Assembly: GCA_014905825.1 (NCBI GenBank) | Contig: JACGCN010000007.1 | Span: forward strand, 2,075,372-2,139,371 | Direction: 5' to 3' | DNA length: 64,000 bases | Origin: Lyophyllum atratum | Lineage: Eukaryota > Basidiomycota > Agaricomycetes > Agaricales > Lyophyllaceae | Shown here: positions 24,342 to 37,200 of the stretch, piece by piece | How positions within the stretch are numbered: position 1 is the first letter of the stretch | How the letters are laid out: each line of letters opens with the position of its first letter | Position numbers and translations under genes: made by a program | The notes under the pieces: model-generated | What the model was told of the DNA's origin: nothing | The model's database searches: none | The model's input: the letters and a program-made list of their open reading frames with translations, nothing else

Positions 24342-24600
24342 ATGATTTATTGCACAGTCATCCTGGCTCTAGTCGTTTCTGCGATCGCCTCTCTCGAGTC
24401 GCTTCAGAGTTGCGCTGACATTACGATGTACTTTGCTCTTGGAAGGACCAAGCCGGGAACTTTCGGCATCATCGTCGGGCCTCATTTCCAAGAGTGTACT
24501 TCAGAGCGCTCTTGGAGGGAGGTCCCTACAGTCATAGATATCACCACCCCATGAACTCGCTGACGGTGATCGAGGAGGGGCCACAGTGATCATGAGCGCC
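24342..24600 (+). pseudogene. degraded cutinase
   Basis: The frame from the ATG at 24342 begins like the two intact cutinases: a signal-like start (MIYCTVILALVVSAIAS), then SCADITMYFALGRTKPGTFG and IIVGPHFQ. It then loses register and stops at 24552-24554. Remnants in other frames follow, such as a DRGGATVIMS piece near 24560-24596 that matches DQGGATTMAD of copy 1. There is no GYSQG motif and no Asp/His region, so it cannot encode an active enzyme. It lies between copies 1 and 2 and is best read as a dead member of the cluster. Confidence 0.8.
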
Positions 24601-25423
24601 GGATATATATGGGAGACAATTCCCTTATCATCGGTCATTACTTATCTTCGTTTCAAGAAATAAAATCATTCTCACCTCGATAGGTCTACGTCGTCTTTCA
24701 ACTCCCGCCGGCCATCAATGCCAGAACGCGACAAGATGTGGGCGGTGTTTGTCGTTTTCGTTGCTGACATACGATAGTCTCAAATCTTCTCTGATACTTC
24801 GACAACACTTCGACTATGATCATCATCGTACCACAGCATACACCCACAGCTGAAATCATCAGTGGCCCTCGCTGATATTCTGCGTAAAGAGGCCGATACC
24901 TGCGATCTTCCATAACATCAAGGGCTCGATGATCAGAAATCCTTCCTTCGGATAGTTGCTCAGATAGCGGCGCTGCGAGCATCAGCTGATCGGTTCTGAT
25001 CAGGGAGTTGGCCTGTGCAGCAGCCGAAGTTCATCGTCCACTCGTCCTAGGTCTCTCATGAATCTGGTCGGAAAACATCATAACTCAGTGCTTATTTCAT
25101 TACTTGTTATCATCTACTATCCGAAAATCAGACGAACTGCGCCGTTTTCAACTCTCCGAGGCTGGTTATGTATCTCCGGCGCCCAGGTCTTTCTTCCTAT
25201 AAGAACGCCATTCGTAACAATCAACTTGCAATCATGCACAGCCATCATGCGACAAGTGATGTTGATGTTTACGGAACGCAAATTTTGCTATATAGCGCCA
25301 GCTCCGCCCAGCATGTTCCCACAAACACGGACTGCGCAGGACGCATCGCCCGTATATATCTCATCGGAGGCTGGACCTCGTCACCGCTTAACCTCAGACG
25401 CAGAAAAACAATAGGAGACACCC
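24601..25423. other. intergenic, no gene seen
   Basis: Short frames only. A TATATAG box near 25289 could serve the secreted-protein gene that begins at 25424. Confidence 0.45.
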
Positions 25424-26014
25424 ATGCGACTTAGCATTTTCCCGTCCTTCGCCATTTTCGTGGCACTACTTCCGCTACGTCCATTCGCATTGCCTTTACA
25501 ATCCCGGTACGCAAGGAATGGTATCGTTTCCTTGACCTCTGTCGTTCTGGAACGCAGCCCACGTCCCCCCACGAACGTCGATCCGAACAGAGCGTTCCAG
25601 GATACAGGCGCCCCGGGATTGTACGTCACATGCCTCGTACTTAGCAGCTAAATCACAAGCTGACTGCCACCCAGATGTGGGAACTATAACACCCATGTAC
25701 CAGGATATACTCGCCCACCAACGCAGATGGACTGGGTGCAGTGTCGCAAGGAGGGAGGCTTGGGATGGATGTTTGAAGGACACTGCTATGGGATGGAAGG
25801 GGCGACGCATCAGCATTTGAAGGTCCCCACGATGCCGGGAATATGCCACTTCTCGAATAGACTGTGGCACGGGCCTTCACCTGATCCACCACCATCGGAA
25901 CCATTACCCCCGACTCCACCGACCATTCCCGCAACCCCTCAAAAAAAGGTTAATGGTGCAAGGAAACCGAGAAAAAAGAGAAAGATAACGCGGGAGTATG
26001 TTTACCATAGGTAG
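25424..26014 (+). CDS. small secreted four-Cys protein, intact copy
   Basis: Intact paralogue of the broken gene at 8217-8739. The ATG at 25424 opens a signal peptide (MRLSIFPSFAIFVALLPLRPFA). A 54-nt phase-2 intron at 25621-25674 joins GAPGL to CGNYNTHVPG. The conserved core is RPPTQMDWVQCRKEGGLGW, then GHCYGMEG, then MPGICHFSN: with the first Cys after the intron this makes four cysteines, enough for two disulfides. A Pro-rich segment (DPPPSEPLPPTPP) and a basic tail (RKPRKKRK) follow to the TAG at 26012-26014. I know no named family; the size, signal peptide and cysteines fit a small secreted protein, possibly effector-like (inference). Confidence 0.75.
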
Positions 26015-28840
26015 ATGGTACCTTTCCTTCCAAATTTGAAAATGGCTTCGTTCGTGGTTTAAAGTAGACGTTGGAAGGCATTGTAGTACTTGTGCGACAT
26101 GATCGATGAGAGGCTTCCACATAAAATCTTCTTGGTTGCGAATTGAATGGCCTAACACTTCGTCAGATAAACGTCAGATCCCACAGAGGAACCGGCGAGG
26201 TTCGTAATCGAAGGCATACATCAATGAGAGGGTAGATTTGGTGAGGACATGGCCCTCGTCTAGTGATGCTTGAAGCGATAGAGGCGAGCAACCCTAGCGC
26301 GGTCATGCTCCTCCATCAGCGTCATGTCAAGGCAGCACGGAGTTCGAACGCGGGCCCATACCTTCGGCAGCGCTGTTCCAAAGAGTAGCGACGTCTCGAA
26401 CCATTTGCCGAGGCTTGGTATCGACGAGGCGTCGCCATCTCCTTCCATTGTTGGGCTATCTAACATCTTCCTCCCAGAGTCACGGAGCTGACGGTAGAAT
26501 GGTCCTCAGCCCCGATAGGAAGAGCATCTTTACACATACTTTGGCGATCGGGGAACGGTGAAGTTCGTTTCAGCGGGCTTCGCTGCCGGATTCGGTCACT
26601 AGAATCTGCACCAGCCAGCGTTAACTAGCGCCGCTCGTTCCGACGCTGTGGTCGATCTCGTCGTCCAAGCTACGCTCGATCAAAACCACGCCCGTCTAAA
26701 TCCTGCCAATCATGTTCCTCATCCGTCCCATGGTCCTGCCTGCTCGTCCTCGTGGTCATCCAGCCGAATATTTCCCTCACCATCCATATCTGTTCCTGAT
26801 CGGTTACTTGCCGTCACTTCCGTATATTCATCTGGTTAGTTGTGAGAGACTCATCTTTGAAGTTCATGAGTATGTAGCTCCTCTGTCGAAAATGATTTCC
26901 GGGACGACGGCATACCTGAAATATCAGAGGCAAAAATGAACCCCTCTTCTACATGTCGTGTGCACCTTGCATACGTCCCTAGTATCTGTGAGAGAAATCA
27001 CAACGGGTGCGATTCGAGAAATTCGCAGGCGGTTGAGCAGATGTCATGGTCAGCCTTCAAAAGCTTCAAGCTTCGGGCCCCCGCCTCGGGCTGCGGGGCT
27101 CAGCCGCCCACGTTCGTAGCACGTGTTTGCGGCTGTGCACATTACGCGACGTGCCTTGTTCCGTTTTGTTCGGATTACTTAGAAGATTTTGTTGGAGGCG
27201 TCTTCTGACTTCAGTGTTATCTCGGTCTGTCTTTGGACTATCGTTCCCTACCTCAGCTCGACGTTCTGCCATGTAAGTAAAATCTGCCAATGCAGCTTCC
27301 GGGACTCTCGCTGCACACGATCTGTACTCGGTGCCGCCTTTTGCTCCATGAACGGAGACTGACAAGCTGTTGTTGTAGATTTCCCATGACACATTGACAG
27401 GCCCGACGGGTCTTTTCTGCGTCAGCTTTGGGGCCCTAATGGAAGTCTTGAAGGCGCTATGGCGTTTGAGGGCGCCTCCAAGAGGGATTTGTAACGATGC
27501 CCTGGCACCAGGTACAATCATACGAGCACAGGAACTTGGAAGGCTCTAAGCTTCAGTATACACTATCCCGTGGGGTGCGGCCCGTTCGACCACCCCGCAT
27601 TGTATCGAGTCTGATAGACGTTGGAGGTGAGATCAATGACTTCCAACTCCTTTTCCTCCGAAGGGAAGTTGGGGATGGACGAGGGGACACCAGTTGCGGA
27701 AGAAGAGAGGAGAGCCGCCCACAACATCGACTGAGGGAAGTGCTCGGGACGGATGAACAGGACACCTTAACTTGGCGGTCGATCCAGAAGTTCAGGTTGC
27801 CTCTATGCCACCTCGGAGCTCACTCCCATCCTCGACCATCTCATTCGACGGATGCGCATTCCCGCAAGCGGGCTTCCAAGCCTAAACCAAAGATACTGGC
27901 TCTTCGACTTACGAACCACTGTACTCATACTCAACTCCTTCACCCCTGTACTCACGACAGCATGTCACCTACATCTACATTGCTTGGGGTCAGTGTTACA
28001 CCGCTTAATCTTGGCACCATTTCTAAAATGACACGTATTGTCATGATTAGAAATCCCGAGCCTCGCTGAATGGCCTTCACTCACCCGGGCACGACATGGG
28101 AAGGAAGACCCACAGACTTGGCTCCAAGACTTATGCTGTCTCTCAACGAGACAGCGATACCATGGTTAACTACGGATACTGAACAGCTCTCAACGTTTCA
28201 TTGCTTCACCACACCGGTGGACGAACTCGATCCTCTGATTTTTCCTCGACAACGTCCTGGGTAGATTCTAATCAAGACCCGGAATCGCGTTCAATGTGTG
28301 GACCCTATAGCTTGGTGGGCGTGCTGTTCCTTGGTTATGTATGGCATGCCAATCTTAGATATTCGACCATCATTGTAAACCCCGGGTACACGTCGATCGC
28401 CCGTAAATCAGGGCTTTTTATGACGACAAATCTTGCACATCATGCGTGGAACATTAACTATCCAGGCCCTGAACTTGGAAAGGTCGGCGTGTTATTTATG
28501 GGTTATATATAGAGTGTCAAATAGTGAACAACGGGCCATCACTGTGAACCCCAGGTATACGTCGATCGCCTGCCAATCATGGTTGGATAACCTGACAGTT
28601 GACTCCTCATAACAACAAATCATACGAAAAACGTCAACCGTTCTAGGCTCTGAGATTGAATACACCTCCAAAGATGGACAGCCCGCCGGCCAGGTTTGAC
28701 TATGCCCGGACCAATTGGTCTGCGCCACTAACCCGTCTCCAGCTGCCGCCCTGGTACGCGGTTATATGGTCCTCTAACGGCGCTGGCTGACGCAGCAGAA
28801 TCAACGATGCCAAGGTAAAGGTGCCTGTCCAACGTCGAAT
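26015..28840. other. long intergenic region with unassigned frames
   Basis: About 2.8 kb. A minus frame at 27066-27521 (151 codons) and a plus frame at 27497-28069 (190 codons) overlap at their ends; neither shows a domain, signal peptide or intron-linked extension that I trust. Near 28.3-28.6 kb there is a diverged tandem duplication. I call no gene here. Confidence 0.45.
28319..28577 (+). repeat. diverged tandem duplication, about 170-bp unit
   Basis: Two related stretches, about 28319-28408 and 28487-28577, share ATCAYTGTRAACCCC followed by GGTAYACGTCGATCGCC and similar flanks. Identity is partial, so the duplication is old. No coding meaning seen. Confidence 0.6.
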
Positions 28841-28846
28841 AAAAGT

Positions 28847-28854
28847 TATAAAAG
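28847..28854 (+). promoter_or_regulatory. TATA box of HsbA gene
   Basis: TATAAAAG at about 28847-28854, roughly 90 bases upstream of the ATG at 28937. Confidence 0.65.
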
Positions 28855-28936
28855 GGAGAGTCAAAGTCGTGAGTTCCTCAGTCTAATCAACTCCTCCACA
28901 GTCTCATCTGTTACCGATCCATCCTATACCAACAAT

Positions 28937-29654
28937 ATGAAGTTCTCCTCCGCCTTCTTCTTGTTGACCTCCGTCGTCAGCCTCGTTTCCGCTGCACCCT
29001 CCACCAAGATACCCGGTCCTGAGGTCATCAAGCAGAACATCAATACCGTCACGACGAGGCTCAACGCTTTCAACAAGGCCATCGGCGACTTCGACTGCAA
29101 GAAGTCGGAGTTCAAGGTATTTCCTTCGGTGATACATTCTTGCGCGTCAGTTTCTGACCCTTATGAACAGGAAGTTATCAACAGGGGTCAGGCTTTGGGA
29201 GCGATTCTCGACAAGACCGCGTCTGACTTGAACGTAAGTAAATTCCTAGTTTTGCTTGGAACTTCTGCTAACCTCTGGCCTCGATACTCATTAGAAAGCA
29301 AACCCTCTGTCGTTCGCCGACGCCAGATATACCCTCGACGTCATCGAGGCCTTTGCACCGACCGTCGTACACGCCATGAAGACTATTACCGACAAGAAGT
29401 CCCAGTTCCAGAAAATCAAGGGCGCGACCGACCAGATCCACACCCTTGTGACGAACATCGGCAACAGCGCCAACAACGTTCACTCTGGATTCCGACTTGT
29501 CAACCCGGTATGTCCTAATCCATGCTGGGCTTGGAAAATGCAGTTCTGACTCTATCGGCCTCGGGGATTCTAGGACGAGATCCAGGCGGAGGCTGAAGAA
29601 GTCGGTGTAGTTATCCACACGGCGTTCGTAGACGCGATTGCCGCGTACGCCTAG
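28937..29654 (+). CDS. HsbA-type hydrophobic surface-binding protein
   Basis: Cell-wall or secreted protein of the HsbA / galactomannoprotein family. The ATG at 28937 opens a signal peptide (MKFSSAFFLLTSVVSLVSA). Introns at 29117-29170, 29234-29293 and 29508-29573 join four exons in phase. The mature protein is all-helical: VIKQNINTVTTRLNAFNKAI, ALGAILDKTASDLN, VHAMKTITDKKSQFQKI and the closing EIQAEAEEVGVVIHTAFVDA. Stop TAG at 29652-29654; about 180 residues, normal for the family. In Aspergillus oryzae, HsbA binds hydrophobic polyester surfaces and recruits cutinase (known from that family). Here the gene lies between cutinase genes, which fits that role, though linkage alone does not prove it. 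Confidence 0.88.
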
Positions 29655-31200
29655 GGAATTTTACCTGGCGACGATTAGAGTTGCTTTAGATGGATGCTAG
29701 TTCCTACCTGATCAGGCTATTGAACTGTATATTCTTTAACCTTGACGATGGCCCTGTCCAAAAGCCGCGACTCAACCACGTATGAGGGCTGGTGCACTTG
29801 CATTCCATATGGTTATCGGGGATGCGGTGGCATCTGAAATCGACCGGGATGGTGTACAAGGCGTCCGATTCGCATTGGGATCATGGGACTGATACTTAGG
29901 TTCTTTAACACGGTAGGTTTCTGAGGTGCGAATCAGTACATGGGTCATGGGTGACATGAAGAACACAGAAGAAGTCGCGGCCGGAATAGAGCCTTCTCTG
30001 AAACGACTCACGAGGGACACATGGGAAGTTTTTTTTGCCATAGAATGTGCATTCCAGAACAAAGCAGCTGGATATGCTGTATGGTTCATTTGCGGCGCAG
30101 CGACTATCCATTACACGACTGCCGGAGTTCATCGTCACGCTGGTCGCAAACTTGAAGGAAAAGGTGTACCGTTACGTCATACTCGTTGTCGTTGTGACTT
30201 GTTTTTGTGACCCACGTGTTTCTTCTATTTTTGAAGTTCGCGCTTCCTCGAAGTCAAATTGAACCTCGACGACCAAGTTCTGGATGCTGCTACTACCGCG
30301 CCCACGCCTTACCAGCGGTGTGGTCCCCAGCTGAGAATTACTTGCCTAATCTTGTTTTGTCTGAGGCAGTCTGAAAATCTCGGCGAGGCTTGTCGTGCAC
30401 AAGTGTCTCTTCGGTCGAGCTTAGGATTGCCGTCAAGTCGGCACAAGGCTTGGCTTCAATGCTTTAAACTGTGCCTCTTCTTTACTGACATCTCTTTTAT
30501 TTTCTGATATCTTTACGTTCTAGATGGAGAGCGTGATTCGCTCTTTCTCATGGTTTCTTTCACCCTATTCTCGATATCAGACTTCCAAGCAAAAGGAAGT
30601 TTCCAATCTAAGGTGAATTTTGCATCCATGGACCTTGTACTCAGCTCTTATTTGGCTCTACTGTGCTTCGCAACGCCCGTAGCATCTGGATGCCCCCAAC
30701 CGTTGCCTTGCAGAGGTCAGCAGATCCGATGCCCAATTCACATATGATATTCTGACATGCCACGAAGTATCCGGCCACCTATTGCAATAACTTCTTGCTG
30801 GCATGCATTTGACATCGACGTATACTGATTGACTCCTTTAAGTTGCCTTCGTCGACTCGCGCGTGATAACATGTGAAGACGATCATGCTCACATGACAGA
30901 ATTCTGTCGCTGTCGCTTCCACTCTACCCGATTGGTTTGCATAGGACTTTCCACGCGCTGTCGAATGCCTCCCTAGTAACAGTATTACTGTTCGGGCTCT
31001 ATCGGTAGATCAAAGCCATCCAGGGAAGAGATCTCTTCGCGCATGACCTGCATAGTCTCCTTTGCTGAACGATGCGCGCACGCCAAGCCCCCATCTTCGA
31101 CCATCATTCTTGCTCTGCTCCCGCCGTTGCAGAAGCTGCGCCTTCCACTTCTCGCGGCTGCAGTCCGTGTGATTTATTTTACCGAGACTCTTCCTCCTCC
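29655..31200. other. intergenic region, no gene seen
   Basis: About 1.5 kb with short frames lacking motifs. The end includes the TATA box of the second intact cutinase (TATAAAT, 31211-31217). Confidence 0.5.
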
Positions 31201-31210
31201 CACCCAACCC

Positions 31211-31217
31211 TATAAAT
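31211..31217 (+). promoter_or_regulatory. TATA box of second cutinase gene
   Basis: TATAAAT at 31211-31217, 70 bases upstream of the ATG at 31281. Confidence 0.6.
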
Positions 31218-31280
31218 GATGGTCAAACCCTCCCTTCAACTCAGTGCTAATCCCCAGCGCATACCGAGACCACTGACACA

Positions 31281-31987
31281 ATGCTCTCTCAGTACGCAGC
31301 CCTCTTTGCCCTCGCCCTCTCCGCCTTCGCCTCCCCCATCGAGCCGCGCCAATCCTGCGCCGACGTCACGGTGTACTTCGCCCGCGGCACCACCGAACCT
31401 GGCACCCTTGGCACCATCGTCGGCCCCCCCTTCCAAAGCGCCCTCACAAGCGCCTTGGGAAGCAGGACCCTCGAGTTTGTCGGTATCGCCTACCCTGCTA
31501 CTGTTGCTGGCTTCCTCGCCGGAGGAGACCCTGGAGGAGCCACGACTATGGCGAATAGTGTTACGGCGAAGGCAGGCGCATGCCCGAATACCAAGATTGT
31601 TATCTCCGGGTATAGGTAGGATTCTTTTCCTCGCATATTTGCGTATACAATGCTAATCGCTGATGGACCTACAGTCAAGGCGCACAAGTGACGCATCTTG
31701 CAGCGGGGAAGCTATCCTCTACCATCCAAGGTCGCGTCAACGCCGCCGTCGTGTTCGGAGACCCGGACAATGGTCAGGCCTTCCCGGGACCTATTGCGAC
31801 CCGCTCAAAGACATTCTGCGCCGCGGGAGACAATATCTGTGATGGGGGTGTTCTCATTTTCCCCGCCCACCTCAGCTATGGCGCGGTGCGTATACGTTAT
31901 CTGGTCGGAATATAAAGCCTACTCAATGTTGGCAATGTGGGTTAGGACGCACCGGCTGCGGCGAAGTTTGTAGTTTCTAAAATTTGA
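31281..31987 (+). CDS. cutinase (CE5), copy 2
   Basis: Secreted cutin-degrading serine esterase, close paralogue of copy 1 with the same two intron positions (31617-31674 and 31886-31945). Signal peptide MLSQYAALFALALSAFASPI; the mature start carries SCADVTVYFARGTTEPGTLG. Splicing the first intron creates the nucleophile motif ISGYSQGAQ. The Asp of FCAAGDNICDGG and the His of FPAHLSYG complete the triad. Stop TGA at 31985-31987. Compared with copy 1, the second half varies more (IATRSKTFC against INDREKTFC). The exon GC content and C-ending codons are higher than in copy 1, suggesting different ages or expression levels. Confidence 0.93.
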
Positions 31988-34276
31988 AAACTGGGTGTGA
32001 AGGTTACTGCTCTTATATTTTTGTACTTGAAGTTTCCCTCATCGCCAGAATCAGGGTCTTTTACTTTTTCAAATGGGTCCGGGCGACGTGGTATATGTTG
32101 TATAGTAGGCAAAAATGTAACTACACCTGAGTTCTGCTCAAATTCATGGATTTCTCGGACGAGTTCAATGGACCTGATATCGATAACATGGAAGACGAGT
32201 GTATGAACATGCACAGCTGCAACAGCAATAATAATAAATGTGATAAATAATGATCTCTATATCCAGGTCACTGCTCTGGGAGTGAGTCATCAAGTCCCTG
32301 ATATCTACATCGCGGCCGTCATCTTGCGCTCTACAACCAAGGCGCTCACCACGATGTGATCGAGGAGGTCGTCAGCATGGCCTCTTGGGAAGACTGTAAG
32401 CGTCGCCAGTGGCAATGGTGGAGACGCTTCTGGTGATGGTGGCACGAAGGATGCAAGCTGGTGGTCCGTAGGGTGGGAATAGCACTAAGAACCAAGGGTC
32501 ACGATGGGATGAGGGAACATATGGCATGGAGAGGAGACCTACGATGCACACGGGAGAACCGTCGTCCAGGTTGTTCCGGCAATCCCAGCGTAGTTGCGTC
32601 GTGTCAAAAATCCATTTCCAATGTCGCTGTTTGGAGCGAACGTCAAGGCATGAAAAAAAATTGACTCGTAAACAAACGCACAGGAGATCCGTCAACGGTA
32701 GAGAGAACATTTTTAAGACGAGTCGTAGTATCACCCATTGTCAGAATCGCACGCTTATGGTTCAACGACAACCTGATACAAGACGTGAGTTAATAGATAA
32801 TCCGGGCTTCACAGAATGAAATGCTCACTCGAATTCCCCCACAGGCTCCCCGGGGCTCTCGCTTTCCCAGGTATTAGAACGGTATACCTGGGTGACGTAT
32901 GCAATTGGGAGGAAAGGGTCGAGATTTACGTATGCAGATATCCGGTACACAGGCTCAGGCTGATCGCGCGGATTTCGGGTGAAAGGCTGTGGGATGAGGA
33001 GCAGGTGTCCTTCGCCGGGGAGAGACGAGGTCGACGAGGACCTGGATGCCGTCCACGGCGTGAACCGATAGGTGACTGGTTGCGATGGACGGGCGGCCCC
33101 GAGTGTGTAACTGCGGAATCGAAAATATCTACTTACAACGTTTCGGGGGGTTCGAGAGCGATGATAACACACCGAGGAGGGTTAGGAGAGTGTAGCGCAG
33201 TTGAATAGCTGGGATCGAAGCCGTTAGGGTGCAAAGCTCGCTGAAGAAATGCTGATCGTTACTCCGGGAGCGGTTCGGCCGCAGTGGTCGGCGGCGACGT
33301 ACTGTAATTGGCTTCCGTGTCTGCAAGATTTATACCTGTGGTTTTGTATGAGAGATTTGCAGACAATGAAGCAAGCTGGAACCTTACCTACCGATTATCA
33401 TCCTTCAAAATACAATCTATACAGTGTTGCAATTAGGCAGTAGAGTTTAAGATAATTTCGAAGAGAAACTGTGGTCATGTTCCACACCCTTCTCGGCTCG
33501 GAGATCTCCGGTCCTAAGCACAGCTATTTTGCCACATGCTCATGTGTGGTTGTGTGTGGCTGCACCTTATAGGTTCGCTCCTTGGCTTGAACTCTGGCTT
33601 GAACTCGATTTTGACTTGCTTACTCTTCGGACTGACCACCGTGACAGGCTATAGTTGCATTTGACTGTAAATGTCAGAACGGTGTCAAGATCTTCTCGCG
33701 AACGAGACAGACGAGGTAAGCGGTTGAAACTTCAGCGCGCAGCGTTATCCATCTTCTAGGCAGATCTTAGGGTTCCGTACTTGTCTCCCATAAGTAGGGT
33801 CGAATCAAATGTAGCCGTCGGAGGCACCACGATGGATGCCTAGCGTGTCAGTCCAAAGTCCCATTCATGCCCGCCCTCAGTTGCGGCCGCAATGTTTAAT
33901 TAGCCGGCCTCAACCTCTGAGGGGGCCCTCCTCGTCAGCTTACGGTCAAGAATCCCGAGCAACAACACCTCAGAGAGCCAGCGAGTCAATTGCTGACCTA
34001 TCGTTTTGGCCTCTCTCCGTGGACTCGTACTAGTACATTCTAACTGGTTCGAACCGAGCTTTCGTAACCGCGCCCTATAATACATACCCCTTGCGGTTTG
34101 AACGTTGCAGTTGAGTCGAAACTCGTTTGGAAGACGATCGCTGGCCGAGCATGAGGCACCTGCTACTGGGGCGCCTGTCATATCCCGACATTCCCGGATC
34201 TTCGCCTTGATCATCGCCCATCTATTTCTTTTGTTTCTTATCCTTCATCATCTTACCGGCGCCAGTCTTCGTAGAC
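31988..34276. other. intergenic region, no gene assigned
   Basis: About 2.3 kb. Minus-strand frames at 32372-32734 and 32825-33172 are the longest; I tried to join them by splicing and found no protein family. Treat as unassigned. Confidence 0.45.
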
Positions 34277-37200
34277 ATGCCTTCATCGTCGACTATAGGC
34301 ACTACAACTTCACGAATCGGTCATCAAGATTCGAAGGCTCCAAGAGCGAAAGCAGAGGACCATCAACGTGAGTCTTCAGACATCGTCCTGACGTTATCTA
34401 GCTTGGAATTGATTATCGCGATGTAGGCGATCGCGTCGCTGAAATCAACGAACCGCCGGCCATCCAGCTTGCCGCGACCTTTGCGTTACTTAACTCAGGC
34501 TCAGCATCAGGGAATGAGTCAGCTGCCTCTATTCACCATCAGAATATTGAGGCCGCGATTCACGGCTTCGCGGAATCGGCTCAGATAGGACTCGACGTTT
34601 TATCGGAGCTAGCTTCGATCCATCCGTTCATCTATGGTAAGTCTGATCTATTCCACAGTGTCGGGGAAGGGGAACCAAAATCTTATCTCGCATGACGTAG
34701 CTCCCGTAATGGCGTTCAAACTCGTCATTATTCTGGACCTCAAGCGTCGCGAAAACAATTCCAAGGTTTTAGCCGTCAAAGTCCAGATGCAGAGCATGAT
34801 GACGGTCTTATTTCAGTATGTGATACTTTCGCTCTTGTAGGACTTTCTACTCATGCGACTGAAAGGCTTCGCAACATACAGGATCCAAACGAAATTGGAC
34901 CCGACGGTCTCAGTCTCCCTGGACGCCTTCAAAACCTCATGCTCGAAATTGCAGACTCCATCAAGGAGTGTGCCTCCGCATGCGATTTATATATGAAGAA
35001 AAGTCTAATCCGTACGTCCACATTTCTCTCCTCATTTTCTTTATCTCACCCTATGAGCAGGAAAATACCTGAAGTCTCCGATATACGAAGCCCGCCTTGC
35101 GAGCTATGCAGCCCAATTTGCCGAATTCAAAGCTGAACTCGAACACGCCCTCGCCATCCACACCGCTCTCGGTGTCGACACCGCCAACCAAAAGCTCGAT
35201 GTCCAAACCGCCCACCTCCGAGATCTCCAGTCCCAAATGCGCGCTCTCTTCCTCCGCCTCGACACCCCGCGCGAAGCAGAGATCCGCACCATTATCCAGG
35301 ATAATGGAGGCCCCAAAGCTAGTATTATCGACAACAACGTCCTGCAGGCCCTCCTCGACAAGAGCGGCGAGGATATATCAAAATTCGCAGGGAGGCTAGA
35401 GGGGAACTTACAGGAGATGAGGCAGAGTTTGAGCAACGAGCTGGCGGAGGATGTTGATAAGGCATTCGCGCAGAATCTAGCGCTGTTTGAGGGGAAGTTG
35501 GATATCCAGAAGCGGGAGATCGATGACGCGATCACCAGGCAGGGTGATCGTATCATTGAGTTCTTCTCCGGGGGGCATGAACGGATTATCGATCCGGTGC
35601 GTTTATGAAATCCTCTCAGGCTCAGATCTTCCGGTCCTGACCATTCCCCTGTAGCAATTACGGGAGATATGGAAGGAAATGGTATGTGTATCGATCATCC
35701 TACACCGTTTTCTCGAGACTTATGTGCTACCTCGCTCCATCCAGGGATGGAAAAGCACTGTAAAAGCCCGGCACTTCGTCTTAGCCTTACGAGACTACTT
35801 TTTGGAAGAGCGTTCTTTACACGGCCCCCGATACGGGCATTCAAGCGTTAGCACCGTTACATCTCCCAACCAGCTCACCTCGCCTTCACTGTCATCGCCC
35901 CCTGCTGAGCCGCCGCATCACGATTTGTCCGGACCTCCAGCACATTGCAACAACGAGGAATGGGCCAATGCGTACGTCAATGTATCGTACCTGCAAGCAA
36001 TCGCAGAGTCCATAGACGATGATGGGTCTGGGTTCATTAATATCAAGGAAGTAAATGAGTTTACAAATATGCGCCCCAAAGGATGGACGTGCGTACCCTG
36101 AGACTCGTTTATCATCCTTGCCTGATTTACCTCGGGTGCAGGTTGCTTCAGTGGTTGGCGTATTGGGCTGCAGGTATGGCTCTGGATCGTCGCGTTTCTT
36201 GACTCTCTGTATTCACGTTTCGACGAATCTAGGCTGGCATTCGAGTATATCAGAATACTCGACCAAGATATACAAACTTATGCGGAAGATTTACAACCTT
36301 CGTGAGAAGGTCCGGCCCGACAACCGAAGGATGCTTGACGCGTATCTGGATAAGCCCGTGCTTTATCGACTAGAGCTCCTCTTACGCTCGACAAAGACAG
36401 TGACGAGTGAGGGGACGCTTATTACGGCTGAGCTTGCGCAGCTAAGAGATGAATTTTGCGAGGTGGAGGAGAAACGGATCGACGATAATATGGAGAAGAT
36501 TGGGTATAACATCGATTCGACAGATACGGTTTCGCTCTTGACGGGTTCAGGGCGGATAGAGCGGGTGGGTACAATTTCTCTTGGTTTCCTTCTACAGAAT
36601 GCTGAATAAAGTTGGGCTGTTCTAGTACATTTATCCGGTGATCTATCTGCTGCTTAAGCGTCAGCTCAAAACGATTCAGCTGGCACGCAACCATATCTTA
36701 CACCTCGATGAGATGTTTGATGGGTATTCGTCGCTGGTGTATGTCTTTGCAGTGTTTGACATGAGGCTTCAGGATCTCTCTGGTGAATATGTTCATCTAT
36801 GCGATATATGGCTCCTGATCGGTGTACTTCGAACCAATAGCGACTTTCCAGCAGATGCATATCAACATCGACGCTCAGCTGGAGAATTTTGCTTTCGGGA
36901 TGGTGAGTCCTGCGTATCCCGATGAGATTTGTTCTTAGTGCCTATCATTTGCAGTTCAAGACTTCGTATGGGTCGGTTCCTTGGCGTATCCAGGGCAACA
37001 CACTCTCCGCCGTTTGGGACAACCTTCCCACGGAGCCAGGAGAAGACGACGATGTCATTACATGTCCTGAAGATATACCACTATCACTCCTTAAGTACGG
37101 GGTTCAGGAACCGTTTACGTTCCCAGTACTCGCACCTTTCACTACTATTGCCCAACCCGAGGACAGTCCCAACATCCTGCAAGGCGCTTGGGCTGGCTAT

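Noticed and set aside
27066..28069. Opposed 151- and 190-codon frames as genes
   Set aside because: No domain, no signal peptide, no splice-consistent extension, and they overlap each other at the ends.
32372..33326. A multi-exon minus-strand gene
   Set aside because: Several splice combinations tried, none gave a protein resembling a known family.
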